DNA from: CBDDIP01 sp965279405
GTDB taxonomy: Bacteria > Actinomycetota > Acidimicrobiia > Acidimicrobiales > Ilumatobacteraceae
Assembly: GCA_965279405.1 (NCBI GenBank)
Contig: OZ257157.1
Span: forward strand, 3,658,001 to 3,722,000
DNA: 64,000 bases
Direction: 5' to 3'
The notes beneath the pieces were generated by a model. That model was not told the origin of the DNA. It was given only the letters and a program-made list of their open reading frames with translations, and did no database searches. This document shows, one piece after another, positions 40,393 through 49,355 of this stretch. The position numbers were made by a program, and so were the translations under genes. Position 1 is the stretch's first letter. Every line of letters begins with the position of its first letter.

Positions 40393-41175
40393 ATGAGCAT
40401 CGCACTGGTCCGCCGGCCGAGCCCACGGTTGGCCGAGGGCATCGTCTCGCACATCGAACGAACCGCCATCGATGTCGATCTGGCTGTGCGCCAGTGGACC
40501 GCCTACGTGCAGACGCTGCGCGACGAAGGGTGGACGATCGTCGAGGTGGCACCCGCCGACGATTGCCCCGACGGCGTGTTCATCGAGGATGCGGTGGTGA
40601 TGTTCGACGGGCTGGCGGTGCTCACCCACCCCGGCAGCGAGCTGCGCCAGCCGGAGGTGGCGACCGCCGAGGCAGCGGTCCACGGGCTTGGGCTCGCGAT
40701 CGCCCGCATCCACGAGCCCGGCACGCTGGACGGCGGCGACGTCCTGAAGGTCGGCACGACCGCGTACGTCGGCCACGGTGGACGCACCAACGCCGAGGGG
40801 ATCGCCCAGCTGCGAGCGATCCTCGAACCGCACGGCTGGACGGTGATCGCCGTCGCGGTGACCAAGGTGCTGCACCTCAAGTCGGCGGTGACGGCACTGC
40901 CCGACGGCACGATCGTCGGCTGGCCGGACGCCGTGGACGACGCGTCGGTGTTCGATCGCTACCTCGCCGTGCCCGAGGAGGGCGGCGCCCACGTCGTGCT
41001 GCTCGGCGGCAACCGCATCCTGATGTCCGCCGACGCGCCCGCCAGCGCAGCGCAGTTCCGCGCCCTGGGCTACGAGCCCGTCGAGGTGGACATCGGCGAG
41101 TTCGTCAAGCTCGAGGGGTGCGTGACCTGCCTGAGCGTGCGCGTCCGGTCGCCGGCGGACGATCCAGCCGAGTGA
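40393..41175 (+). CDS. Dimethylarginine dimethylaminohydrolase family (DDAH)
   Basis: A 260-residue guanidine-modifying enzyme that hydrolyses N-dimethylated arginines to citrulline and dimethylamine. Signatures are DGVFIEDAVVMFDG, LDGGDVLKVG, HLKSAVTALP (His) and GCVTCLSVRV with the nucleophile Cys246. ATG 40393. Family members can also act on other guanidines. Divergent from the flavin-binding protein. Confidence 0.9.
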   Translation: MSIALVRRPSPRLAEGIVSHIERTAIDVDLAVRQWTAYVQTLRDEGWTIVEVAPADDCPDGVFIEDAVVMFDGLAVLTHPGSELRQPEVATAEAAVHGLGLAIARIHEPGTLDGGDVLKVGTTAYVGHGGRTNAEGIAQLRAILEPHGWTVIAVAVTKVLHLKSAVTALPDGTIVGWPDAVDDASVFDRYLAVPEEGGAHVVLLGGNRILMSADAPASAAQFRALGYEPVEVDIGEFVKLEGCVTCLSVRVRSPADDPAE

Positions 41176-41299
41176 TCTGTGCGCGCGATGGTGCTCGTGA
41201 CGGGGTTCGCTGAGCCGTCGCCGCCCACGTGACACTCACGTGCCAACCGGGTGCTGGCGATACCAGTAGCGACGCCCACTGGCAGACGGACGCGATTCG

Positions 41300-42529
41300 G
41301 TGCTTGATGTGCGGATGCCCAGTGACGCACCGTTCCACCCGCGCGACCTGTTGTCCGAGCGAGCGCGCACGGTGCGCTCGTCGGCGGTGCGCGACCTGCT
41401 GCGCGTGACCGAGCAGCCGCACGTGCTGTCGCTGGCCGGCGGGCTGCCGGCGTCGGAGATGCTCGCGGTGGACCGGGTCGGCGTGGCCGTCGACCGGACG
41501 CTCGCGGCGCACGGGCCGCGAGCGCTGCAGTACGGACCGACCGAGGGCGTCATCGAGCTGCGCACGCTGGTCGCCGAACGGCTGGCGCGTCGGCGTGGCG
41601 ACGTCGATGGCGCGACGACGGTCATCACCACCGGTTCGCAACAGGGTCTCGACCTCGTGTCGCGAGTCCTGCTCGATCCGGGTGACGTGGTCGTCGCCGA
41701 ATCTCCGACCTACCTCGGGATGCTCAGCGCACTGCACTGGGAGCAACCGCAGATCGTCCAGGTGCGCGGGGACGCGTTCGGACTCGACACCGACGACCTC
41801 GCCGGTCGCCTTGCTGCCGGCCTGCGACCGAAGTTCGTCTACGTCGTGACCGACTTCGCCAACCCGACCGGGGCGACCATGCCCGAAGGTCGGCGGCGAC
41901 ACCTGGCCGAGCTTGCCGATCGCTACGGCTTCGTCGTCGTCGAGGACGACCCGTACGGGATGCTGCGGTTCCGCGGCGACGCGCCGCCGCCGGTCAGCAG
42001 GTGGAGCGACCACGTGGTCACGCTGGGCACGGCGTCGAAGGTGGTCGCCCCCGGGCTGCGCGTCGGCTGGCTCACCGCGCCGGACTGGTTGGCCAACGCG
42101 ATCATCGTCGCCAAGCAAGCGGCCGACCTCCACACGTCGACGCTCAACCAGCTCGCGATCGCAGAGGTGCTGGCCGACGAGCCCTGGTTCGATGCGCACG
42201 TCGCGCGTCTCGTCGCCGCGTACAGCAGCCGGGCCGCGGTCCTGTTGGACGCGCTCGCTCGCCACCTCGGCGAGCGGTTCTCTGTCGCCGCTCCCGACGG
42301 TGGCATGTTCGTCTGGGGTCGGCTCGCCGATCGAGCCGGCCGCGCCGAACCCTGGCTGGCTGCAGCGCTCGAGGAGGCCGTGGCGTTCGTTCCCGGTTCC
42401 GCGTTCCGCGCCGACGGCGAGGACGACGGGTCGGTGCGCCTCTGCTTCACGACGCTCGATGCCGACCAGTTCGACGACGCCGCGCGGCGCATGGCGCGAG
42501 CGCTCGACCAGATGCTCGTTCCCGCGTGA
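41300..42529 (+). CDS. PLP-dependent aminotransferase, class I/II
   Basis: A 409-residue fold-type I aminotransferase of the 2-aminoadipate/MocR-catalytic type. The PLP Lys247 is in GTASKVVAPGLRVGW, with YGPTEGVIELR, TTGSQQGLDLVSRVLLDPGD, DFANPTGATMPEGRR and VVEDDPYGMLRF. GTG 41300 is used; ATG 41315 (MPSDAPF) is an equal choice. About 125 bp upstream carry no gene. Substrate uncertain. Confidence 0.92.
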   Translation: MLDVRMPSDAPFHPRDLLSERARTVRSSAVRDLLRVTEQPHVLSLAGGLPASEMLAVDRVGVAVDRTLAAHGPRALQYGPTEGVIELRTLVAERLARRRGDVDGATTVITTGSQQGLDLVSRVLLDPGDVVVAESPTYLGMLSALHWEQPQIVQVRGDAFGLDTDDLAGRLAAGLRPKFVYVVTDFANPTGATMPEGRRRHLAELADRYGFVVVEDDPYGMLRFRGDAPPPVSRWSDHVVTLGTASKVVAPGLRVGWLTAPDWLANAIIVAKQAADLHTSTLNQLAIAEVLADEPWFDAHVARLVAAYSSRAAVLLDALARHLGERFSVAAPDGGMFVWGRLADRAGRAEPWLAAALEEAVAFVPGSAFRADGEDDGSVRLCFTTLDADQFDDAARRMARALDQMLVPA

Positions 42530-42580
42530 CCGCACGGATGTGATCTGCTGAGCCGGTGACCGACGACGGGAACGACTGAC

Positions 42581-43438
42581 GTGCCGATGCCGAGCAGCGC
42601 CGTCGGCGCGCGAGCGGAGATCACCATCCGCGTCGATGCACGTTGGCTGATGGCGTACAGCGTCGCGGTGGGAGCCATCGGCCCTGAGTTCGTCGACACG
42701 CAACGCGGGATCGTGGCCCACCCGCTGTTCCCGGTGGCGCCGGAGTGGGCGCTGCTCACCGGCAGCCCGGATCCGTTCGGGTTCGGACTTCCGCGCGAGG
42801 AGACAGCGCGTGGCGTGCATGCCGGGCACGACCTCCACTGGCACTCGCCGATCGTGCCGGGTGAGCAGATCCGCCTCGTCGGCGAGGTCGCAGCCATCCG
42901 AACGATTCGCGCCGGGTCGTTGACGACGGTGCGCTTCACCGCGTTCGCCGCCCATGGTGCACCGCGCTGGTCGACGTGGATGGACAACATCAACCGCAAC
43001 GTGGCCGTGACCGGCCCGGACAGCGTCGAGGCGGCCTGGCTCCCGCCCGCACTGCCACCTTCGCCGCCCGGCGGTGACGGATCGCTCGACGAGACGTTGC
43101 CGCTGTCGATCGCCGCGGGTGCGGCACACGTCTACACCGAGTGCGCGCGCATCTGGAACCCGATCCACACCGATGTCGCCGTCGCCCACGCAGCTGGGCT
43201 GCCCGACATCCTGTTGCACGGCACCGCCACGTTGGCGATGTCCGTGACGACGATCATGGGCCACCGCGGCATCTCCGCGGCGAGCGTGCGACGCGTCGCC
43301 GGGACGTTCCGGGCCATGGTGCTCATGCCTGCCCAGCTCGCCGTGCGAGTCGGTTCGGTCGAGGCGGGCCCCGACGTCCACTTCCAGACGGACGTCGACG
43401 GCGCGCCGGCAGTGCGCGCCGGCCTGATCAGCTGCTGA
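42581..43438 (+). CDS. MaoC-like double hot-dog hydratase
   Basis: A 285-residue double hot-dog protein of the MaoC/enoyl-CoA hydratase 2 type. The hydratase motif is in the C-terminal half: RIWNPIHTDVAVAHAAGLPDILLHGT, with the catalytic Asp/His pair. The N-terminal hot-dog (VDARWLMAYSVAVGAIGPEF) is non-catalytic. Hydrates trans-enoyl-CoA to (R)-3-hydroxyacyl-CoA. GTG 42581. Stands alone downstream of the aminotransferase. Confidence 0.85.
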   Translation: MPMPSSAVGARAEITIRVDARWLMAYSVAVGAIGPEFVDTQRGIVAHPLFPVAPEWALLTGSPDPFGFGLPREETARGVHAGHDLHWHSPIVPGEQIRLVGEVAAIRTIRAGSLTTVRFTAFAAHGAPRWSTWMDNINRNVAVTGPDSVEAAWLPPALPPSPPGGDGSLDETLPLSIAAGAAHVYTECARIWNPIHTDVAVAHAAGLPDILLHGTATLAMSVTTIMGHRGISAASVRRVAGTFRAMVLMPAQLAVRVGSVEAGPDVHFQTDVDGAPAVRAGLISC

Positions 43439-43550
43439 CCCGATCGATCGGTCGCGACAGGCGACCTACGGTTGGCAGCGATGAGTTCTCGGCCCGTGGC
43501 TCGTCTGTGCACCGAGGCAGCTCGTCTGCCGTTGCCCGAGGAGGCCCAGC

Positions 43551-44762
43551 ATGACGGCGATCAGCACCGAAACGGCACGAACCGCTCCCGGAGGGCTGTC
43601 CGCGGGGCGAACGGACTGGGAGCCGTCGACCGGGCAGATGCCGGCCGACCTCGACGGTCCGGTGCTCCTGCTCGGCACGCGCAAGGGCGCGTGGCTCCTC
43701 GCTGCCGACGCAGCGCGCAGCTCATGGGCGGTGGCCGCACCGATGTTCCTCGGCCACATCGTGCAGCACGTCGTCGTCGACCCGCGTGACGGTCGCACGA
43801 TGCTGATGGCCACCAAGACCGGGCACCTCGGCCCGACCGTGTTCAGGTCCACCGATGGCGGGGTCACCTGGGCGGAGGCGGAGGTCCCGCCGAAGTTCCG
43901 CACCGGCGACTCGTTCGGTCGCAGCGTACGAACCGTGTTCTGGCTCGTGCCCGGCCACGTCGACGAGCCTGACGTCTGGTACACCGGTGCATCGCCGCAG
44001 GGCCTGTTCCGCAGCGCCGACGGTGGCGTCACCTGGGCGCCCGTCGACGGCTGGAACGATCATCCCCGATGGGGCGAGTGGGCGGAGTGGCCGGACGTGG
44101 AGGGCACGCCCGACGGGTCGATGCTGCACTCGGTGATCATCGACCCGCGAGATGCGCGACACATGTACATCGGGCTGTCGGGTGGCGGCGTGTTCGAGAG
44201 CACCGACCACGGTGCCGATTGGGCGCCGATCAACGCCGGGTGCGCTGCCGACTTCCTGCCCGACCCTGAGGTGCCGACGGGTCACGATCCGCACTGCGTG
44301 CGCATGCACCCGCTGATGCCCGACCGGCTGTACCAGCAGAACCACTGCGGCATCTACCGGCTCGACCGGCCGTCGACGCGGTGGGAGCGGATCGGCGACA
44401 ACATGCCGCGCGAGGTCGGCGACATCGGCTTCCCGATCGAGCTGCACCCTCGCGATCCGGACACTGCGTGGGTCTTCCCGATGGACGGCACCGATGTGTG
44501 GCCGCGCACGAGCCCCGAGGGCCGCCCTGCGGTGTACCGCACGCGTGACGCCGGCGCGACGTGGCAACGACTCGACGACGGCCTGCCGACGCGGGCGTGG
44601 TTCACCGTCAAGCGCCAAGCGATGGCGGTCGACGGCGACGCATCGGTCGGTGTGTACTTCGGTACGACCAGTGGCGAGGTGTGGGCCAGCGCCGACGAAG
44701 GGATCACCTGGACCCGCATCGCCGAGCACCTCCCGGAGATCTACTCGGTGGAGGTTGCATGA
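43551..44762 (+). CDS. Asp-box (BNR) beta-propeller protein
   Basis: A 403-residue beta-propeller with five visible Asp-box motifs: STDGGVTW, SADGGVTW, STDHGADW, TRDAGATW and SADEGITW. These occur in sialidases and sortilin/VPS10-like proteins, but catalytic sialidase residues are not apparent. No signal peptide, so it should be cytosolic. The stop overlaps the MoaD-like gene by ATGA, an association seen in other genomes whose purpose is unknown. Confidence 0.85.
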   Translation: MTAISTETARTAPGGLSAGRTDWEPSTGQMPADLDGPVLLLGTRKGAWLLAADAARSSWAVAAPMFLGHIVQHVVVDPRDGRTMLMATKTGHLGPTVFRSTDGGVTWAEAEVPPKFRTGDSFGRSVRTVFWLVPGHVDEPDVWYTGASPQGLFRSADGGVTWAPVDGWNDHPRWGEWAEWPDVEGTPDGSMLHSVIIDPRDARHMYIGLSGGGVFESTDHGADWAPINAGCAADFLPDPEVPTGHDPHCVRMHPLMPDRLYQQNHCGIYRLDRPSTRWERIGDNMPREVGDIGFPIELHPRDPDTAWVFPMDGTDVWPRTSPEGRPAVYRTRDAGATWQRLDDGLPTRAWFTVKRQAMAVDGDASVGVYFGTTSGEVWASADEGITWTRIAEHLPEIYSVEVA

Positions 44763-45037
44763 CCACCTCGGCGATCGCCGTGCGCATCCCGACACCGCTG
44801 CGGTCGTACACCGCGGGAGCCGGCGAGGTTCGTGCGAGCGGAACGACGATCGCCGCGTTGCTGGAGGACCTCGAGCGGCAGTTCCCCGGCATCAGGTTTC
44901 GGATGGTCGACGAGCAGGGAGCGTTGCGCCAGCACATGGTGGTGTGGCTCAACGGCGAACGATGCCGCGATGTGACCACCGTCGTGTCGTCGACCGATGA
45001 GGTCGTCCTGATGCAGGCGCTGTCCGGCGGATGTTGA
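44759..45037 (+). CDS. MoaD/ThiS ubiquitin-like protein with GGC tail
   Basis: A 92-residue beta-grasp sulfur-carrier-like protein (AIAVRIPTPLRSYTAGAGEVRASG, IAALLEDLERQFPGIRFRMVDE, LNGERC, VVLMQALSGGC). The family's active tail is terminal Gly-Gly, which is adenylated and thiocarboxylated. Here one Cys follows it. QbsE-type carriers likewise carry extra residues after GG that a JAMM peptidase removes; no such peptidase is in the window. Overlaps the start of the next gene (ATGTTGA). Confidence 0.85.
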   Translation: MTTSAIAVRIPTPLRSYTAGAGEVRASGTTIAALLEDLERQFPGIRFRMVDEQGALRQHMVVWLNGERCRDVTTVVSSTDEVVLMQALSGGC

Positions 45038-46224
45038 CCGACGCGGCGCTCGCTGCCCGCCTGCAGCGACACGTCGACGACGGCGAAGTGCCCGGACTCG
45101 TCGCGCTGGTGTCCGCCCACGAACCCGGCGTGCCGAGCACGACTGGCGAGGTCGCGGTCGCGGCGATCGGAGTGAAGGCCTTCGGCGACACCGAGCCGAT
45201 CGGCCGCGACGCGATCTTCCGCATCGCCTCGATCAGCAAGCCGATCGTCGCGGTCGCGGCGATGATGCTCGTCGACGACGGAACGATCGCGCTCGACGAG
45301 CCCGTCGACGCTTGGCTTCCCGAGATGGCAGCGCGGCGCGTGATGCGCACGCCCGACGGGCCGATCGACGACACGGTGCCGGCGAAGCGGGCGATCACCG
45401 TGCGCGACCTGCTGTCGTTCCGCATGGGCTTCGGCGTGCTGATGCGCGCCCCGGGAAGCACGCCGATCCAACGGGCCGAGGAGGCGTTGCAGTTGCGGAC
45501 GATGGGTCCGCCGTGGCCGCCCCCGCACCTGACGCCCGACGGCTGGATCGCCGCGCTCGGCACCCTGCCGTTGATGCACCAGCCGGGCGAGGGGTGGATG
45601 TACAACACGGGGCTCCAGGTGCTGGGCGTGCTGCTCGAGCGGGCGACGTCGACACCGCTGCAAGCGCTGCTGCGCGCCCGGCTGTTCGACCCGTTGGGCA
45701 TGGCCGACACGGGGTTCCACGTGCCGTCGAGCGAGCTGCACCGACTCACGACGCAGTACGACCCCGGCGACGGGACGATGCAGGTCCTCGACGATCCGTC
45801 GTCGAGCTGGTGGGCGACTCCGCCGGCGATGCCGAACGCCGCCGGCTGGCTGGTGTCGACGATCGACGACCTCTGGTCCTTCGTTCGCTTCGTCATCGAG
45901 GGAGGACGGCGGGACGATGAGCAGCTGCTGTCGCCCGGTTCGATGGACGAACTGTTGACGGATCAGCTGACGGCAGGCGACCGGCGCGCCAACGAGGTGT
46001 TCCTCGGCGATGGCAGCTGGGGACTCGGGATGGCCGTTCCCGTCGGCGCGCCGACGGTCCGAGGTGCGATCGGTTGGGACGGTGGTACGGGCACGTGCTG
46101 GCGGACCGACACGGCCAGCGGCACGACGCGGATCCTCCTCACCCAGCGAGCGATGACGTCACCCGAACCGCCCGACGTGTTCGTCGACTTCGAACGGGCA
46201 GCCGGAGAGCTCGCGCGGGGGTGA
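45031..46224 (+). CDS. Serine hydrolase, beta-lactamase family
   Basis: A 397-residue penicillin-binding/beta-lactamase fold (class C-like, cytosolic). The SxxK is SISK in FRIASISKPIVAVAAMML, the YxN is YNT in GWMYNTGLQVLGV, and a GWDGGTGTC loop replaces the KTG. Probably an esterase or peptidase. The ATG sits 7 bp inside the MoaD-like gene. Last gene of the Asp-box/MoaD/serine hydrolase operon. Confidence 0.9.
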   Translation: MLTDAALAARLQRHVDDGEVPGLVALVSAHEPGVPSTTGEVAVAAIGVKAFGDTEPIGRDAIFRIASISKPIVAVAAMMLVDDGTIALDEPVDAWLPEMAARRVMRTPDGPIDDTVPAKRAITVRDLLSFRMGFGVLMRAPGSTPIQRAEEALQLRTMGPPWPPPHLTPDGWIAALGTLPLMHQPGEGWMYNTGLQVLGVLLERATSTPLQALLRARLFDPLGMADTGFHVPSSELHRLTTQYDPGDGTMQVLDDPSSSWWATPPAMPNAAGWLVSTIDDLWSFVRFVIEGGRRDDEQLLSPGSMDELLTDQLTAGDRRANEVFLGDGSWGLGMAVPVGAPTVRGAIGWDGGTGTCWRTDTASGTTRILLTQRAMTSPEPPDVFVDFERAAGELARG

Positions 46225-46272
46225 TGACATTCGGCCCTGTGCAGGCTCCGCCCGGCGATGTCCACTGGAGCC

Positions 46273-46833
46273 ATGAGGATCCTCTTCGTCGAATCACGTC
46301 CATCACTCGGCATCGAGATCGCGGACTCGCTGCGCGCTGCGGGGCACGATCTCGTCGGTTGCCACGACGCCGACGGGCTCGGCCCGTGCAAGGCGGCGGC
46401 ATCCGGCGGTGACTGCCCGCTCGACAGTCACGTCGACATCGCAGTCGTGGCCCGTCTGGCGCAGCAGGAGCCGACCTTGGACGAGATGGGCGGCATGTGC
46501 GCCGAACGTCATCGTGTACCGGTGGTTCGCATCGATCCTCGTCACATCGGCAACGCCGTAGCCGCCATCGAGGCGTCCGCCGTCGTCGCGCACAACTCCA
46601 CCGCGTCGATGTGCGGAGCGGCCGTTCGAGCTGCGCTCGCAGAGGTCGACCTGGAGGTGCGCGCGACGCATGGCGTCGACTGCTGGTCGGTCGTCCTGCG
46701 TCCGAACCGTGACCTGGAGGACGGTGAGCGTTGGGCGATCGCCGATCGAACGCGCGCCGCCGTGCGCGCGTTCGATCCGTTCGCGAAGGTCATCGACGTC
46801 GCCGTCGACGGCACGGTCGGTGCTCCGGCTTGA
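46273..46833 (+). CDS. Unrecognised protein with receiver-like N-terminus
   Basis: A 186-residue soluble protein. The start MRILFVESRPSLGIEIADSLRAAGHDLVGCHDADG looks like the first strand and helix of a Rossmann or receiver fold, but the phospho-Asp region is not convincing. Six cysteines include GPCKAAASGGDCPLDSH, a possible metal site. ATG 46273 (GGAG two bases upstream) or ATG 46258. Function not known. Confidence 0.75.
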   Translation: MRILFVESRPSLGIEIADSLRAAGHDLVGCHDADGLGPCKAAASGGDCPLDSHVDIAVVARLAQQEPTLDEMGGMCAERHRVPVVRIDPRHIGNAVAAIEASAVVAHNSTASMCGAAVRAALAEVDLEVRATHGVDCWSVVLRPNRDLEDGERWAIADRTRAAVRAFDPFAKVIDVAVDGTVGAPA

Positions 46834-47208
46834 TCAGGCACCGACGAGGCAGAATTCATTGCCTTCGGGGTCGGCCAACGTCGTCCAGGTGAAACCGGAC
46901 TCGTCGTAGTCGCCGACGCGTGTCGCTCCGAGGTCGATGAGCCTCGCCGCCGTCGTGCCGCGATCGGCGACGTCGATGTCGAGGTGCACGCGATTCTTCG
47001 CCGCCTTGCCCTCGGGCACCTTCGTGAACGACAGCGACGGGCTGCCGGGAAGCTGGGCCCAGGACGTGTCGGGGTCATCGCGCTCCGTCGGTGCGATGCG
47101 GTCGAGCACGGCTGCCCAGAAGGTTGCGAGCGCGACGGGGTCGGCGCAGTCGAAGGTGATCGAGGCGAGGGTTGGGCTGACGGTGATGGACGTGGTGCTG
47201 GTGGTCAT
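46834..47208 (-). CDS. VOC family (glyoxalase-like) protein
   Basis: A 124-residue vicinal-oxygen-chelate fold (ASITFDCADPVALATFWAAVL, PSLSFTKVPEGKAAKNRVHLDIDVAD, GFTWTTLADPEGNEFCLVGA). Typical of small metal-dependent lyases or resistance proteins. ATG 47208 with AGGAG 8 bp upstream. Overlaps the MerR stop by ATGA. Confidence 0.9.
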   Translation of the reverse strand: MTTSTTSITVSPTLASITFDCADPVALATFWAAVLDRIAPTERDDPDTSWAQLPGSPSLSFTKVPEGKAAKNRVHLDIDVADRGTTAARLIDLGATRVGDYDESGFTWTTLADPEGNEFCLVGA

Positions 47209-48023
47209 GATCGTGCTCCTGTGGTGGTGGTGGTTGCTGTGGCCGGCCAGCACACTTCGGTGCGGGTCTCGGCGAGGTAGTGCTCGCGGATCGGGCCGGG
47301 CCCGCCGATGCCTCGTTCGCTGACGACCGCGCCGAGCGCGGCGTACGCCTGGTCGAGCTCGTTCAGCGGGCCTTCGTGGAGGAGGACCGCCGCGGTGATC
47401 GCCGGCAGCTCGACGATGTGCAGGCCGGTGCTGCCTCGGTCGGCAGCGATCGGGACGTAGGCGGTCACCTCACCGATCTCGTCGGCGAAGATGTCGTCGG
47501 AGTAGAGGGCGCCGTCGGGGCCGACGACCTCCAGACCCGACGCCGCGGCACGAGCGTGCAGCTCCTCGAGCGCCGGCACCAGCCAGACCCCGCACGTGTC
47601 GAAGTCGACGACCTTGCTGGCGGCGAGGACGAGCATCGTCGGGATGCGTCGGATCTCGACCGTGCCGTGGGGCGTCGCATCGCCGCTCAGCAGGGTGTGC
47701 AGCGACTGCACGGTTGTCTGCGTCTGCTCGAGCTGCTGCTGCATCCGCTCGAGGTGGGCGAGGATCGTCCGGTTGCGCGTTGCCGCATCCGGCGACTGCA
47801 GGACGGTGCGCACGTCATCGATCGGCATGTCCAGTTCGCGAAAGCGGCGGATGGCCTGCGCCTTGGCGATCTGGTCGACGGTGTACTGGCGATAGCCGGT
47901 CGAAGCATCGATCAGGGCCGGCTCCAGCAGTCCCACGTCGTGGTAGTGGCGCAGGGCCTTCACGCTCAGGTACGTCATCTTCGAGAACTCGCCGATGCTG
48001 ATGAGGGTGACGGGTCGGTTCAT
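47205..48023 (-). CDS. MerR family regulator with GyrI-like ligand domain
   Basis: A 272-residue one-component regulator. The MerR helix-turn-helix is ISIGEFSKMTYLSVKALRHYHDVGLLEPALID, followed by a dimer helix and a GyrI-like domain (EIRRIPTMLVLAASKVV, YVPIAAD, VHEGPLNELDQAYAALG). ATG 48023 or 48035. BmrR-type members sense organic cations. It is coupled to a VOC gene and close to a SRPBCC gene, so it may regulate a small detoxification operon. Confidence 0.9.
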   Translation of the reverse strand: MNRPVTLISIGEFSKMTYLSVKALRHYHDVGLLEPALIDASTGYRQYTVDQIAKAQAIRRFRELDMPIDDVRTVLQSPDAATRNRTILAHLERMQQQLEQTQTTVQSLHTLLSGDATPHGTVEIRRIPTMLVLAASKVVDFDTCGVWLVPALEELHARAAASGLEVVGPDGALYSDDIFADEIGEVTAYVPIAADRGSTGLHIVELPAITAAVLLHEGPLNELDQAYAALGAVVSERGIGGPGPIREHYLAETRTEVCWPATATTTTTGARS

Positions 48024-48038
48024 GGTGCTCAGCATCGC

Positions 48039-48476
48039 TCAGACCAGCGCGCCGCTGAGCGTGCGAGCGATGGCCGCCGCCCCGGCGTTCATCAGCTGGT
48101 CGATGATCGGCGCGAGTGCGTGTGGGAGCACGTCGCTGGTCCACACGAAGGTGCACGAGTGCCGTGCGGCTGCAGAGGCGAGCGGGGCGCTGACGATCTC
48201 GACCGTCGCCTGGTGGTGAGTGAACCCGAGCGCGCTGTCGACGACGCTGTAGACGAGCCGGCGACGCTCGTCGTCCACGCTGATCAGCCGCTCGCGGGCG
48301 ACGGCGCCGTTGCCGAAGGTGACGACTCGATCGAGCGCGTCACCGGTGTCGTCGAGCTCGCTGGCGATGACGAACCCGTTCGCCAGCCGGTGGTGGAGGG
48401 CGCCATAGTCGCGCACTGCGTCCCACGCCGATTGCGGGTCGACGTCGAGGTGGATGTCCTTGCGAATCGTTGCCAT
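48039..48476 (-). CDS. SRPBCC (START-like) protein
   Basis: A 145-residue SRPBCC ligand-binding fold (RKDIHLDVDPQSAWDAVRDYGALH, VVTFGNGAVARERLISVDDERRRLVYSVVD, APIIDQLMNAG). Binds a hydrophobic ligand. ATG 48476. First gene of the SRPBCC-MerR-VOC operon. Confidence 0.85.
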   Translation of the reverse strand: MATIRKDIHLDVDPQSAWDAVRDYGALHHRLANGFVIASELDDTGDALDRVVTFGNGAVARERLISVDDERRRLVYSVVDSALGFTHHQATVEIVSAPLASAAARHSCTFVWTSDVLPHALAPIIDQLMNAGAAAIARTLSGALV

Positions 48477-48557
48477 GCACCGATCGTGCGGCCTCCCGCG
48501 ACGGGAGAGTCAAGCAACTTCTCGAACTGGATGGGATGACGCGCTGAGCGCCGGGCG

Positions 48558-48749
48558 TCAGACGTCCGCGACGAAGTCGTAGCGCCACTCGGTGACGGGT
48601 CCGTCGTCGACGAGCACGTAGGCGCCGTCCTGTTCGCGGATCTCCAGTGGTGGCGGGAACTCCACGAGCCGGCACATCGCCGGGCCGCCATTGCACATGA
48701 GCAGCAGTCGCTCGCCGGGCTCGGGGTGGTAGGGGTCCGAGACGCTCAC
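48558..48749 (-). CDS. Small hypothetical protein
   Basis: A 63-residue protein (LLLMCNGGPAMCRLVEFPPP, VLVDDGPVTEWRYDFVADV) with GTG 48749 and a GGTGGG ribosome site. CNGG-PAMC may be a metal pair. Divergent from the DinB-like gene at 48789. No family recognised. Confidence 0.6.
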   Translation of the reverse strand: MSVSDPYHPEPGERLLLMCNGGPAMCRLVEFPPPLEIREQDGAYVLVDDGPVTEWRYDFVADV

Positions 48750-48788
48750 ACGCCCACCTTCGCGCGACGGAGCACATATGGTTCGGCG

Positions 48789-49343
48789 ATGAGCGAAACT
48801 GCGCAGCGGTACCAACGTGTGGCGGCGGGGTTCAGCCGCCGCGTGGACGCGATGTCGGCATCCGACTGGGATCAGCCGGCACCGTGCGACGGCTGGGTGG
48901 CGCGCGACGTCGTCCGTCATCTCGTCGAGTGGATGCCCGGGATGTTCTTCGGCACCACTGGCCTCGCCGCGCCGGTGATCCCGTCGGTCGACGTCGATCC
49001 GGCGGCGGCGTGGCACGCGCTCGACGATGCGCTGCAAGGAGCGTTGGACGATCCGACGACCGCGTCCCACGAGTTCGACATGCGGATGGGTCGGTTCAGC
49101 GTCGAGCAGGCCATCGGCATGTTCGCCGTCGGCGACGTCCTGGTGCACACCTGGGACATCGCTCGCGCTGCCGGTCTCGACGAGGCCCTCGACGCCGACG
49201 AGGTCCACTCGCTGTACGCCGGGATGTCGTCGATGGACGAGTCGGTGCTGCGCGGCAGCGGCCAGTTCGGCCCTCGGGTCGAGGTGGCTGATGACGCCGA
49301 CGAGCAGACGAAGCTGATCGCCTACACCGGCCGCCCGGTGTGA
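48789..49343 (+). CDS. TIGR03086/DinB-like metal-dependent protein
   Basis: A 184-residue four-helix DinB/maleylpyruvate-isomerase-like protein. Metal ligands are the His of VVRHLVEWMPGM and of VHTWDIARAAG, with GWVARDVVRHL typical of the TIGR03086 group. Members use mycothiol or bind Zn. ATG 48789. Confidence 0.88.
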   Translation: MSETAQRYQRVAAGFSRRVDAMSASDWDQPAPCDGWVARDVVRHLVEWMPGMFFGTTGLAAPVIPSVDVDPAAAWHALDDALQGALDDPTTASHEFDMRMGRFSVEQAIGMFAVGDVLVHTWDIARAAGLDEALDADEVHSLYAGMSSMDESVLRGSGQFGPRVEVADDADEQTKLIAYTGRPV

Positions 49344-49355
49344 TCAGGCGTGTGA

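Noticed and set aside
48526..48578. Possible fourth copy of the 47-bp palindromic element
   Set aside because: Only the left AACTGGATG arm and part of the right arm match, with too many changes to call it a copy.
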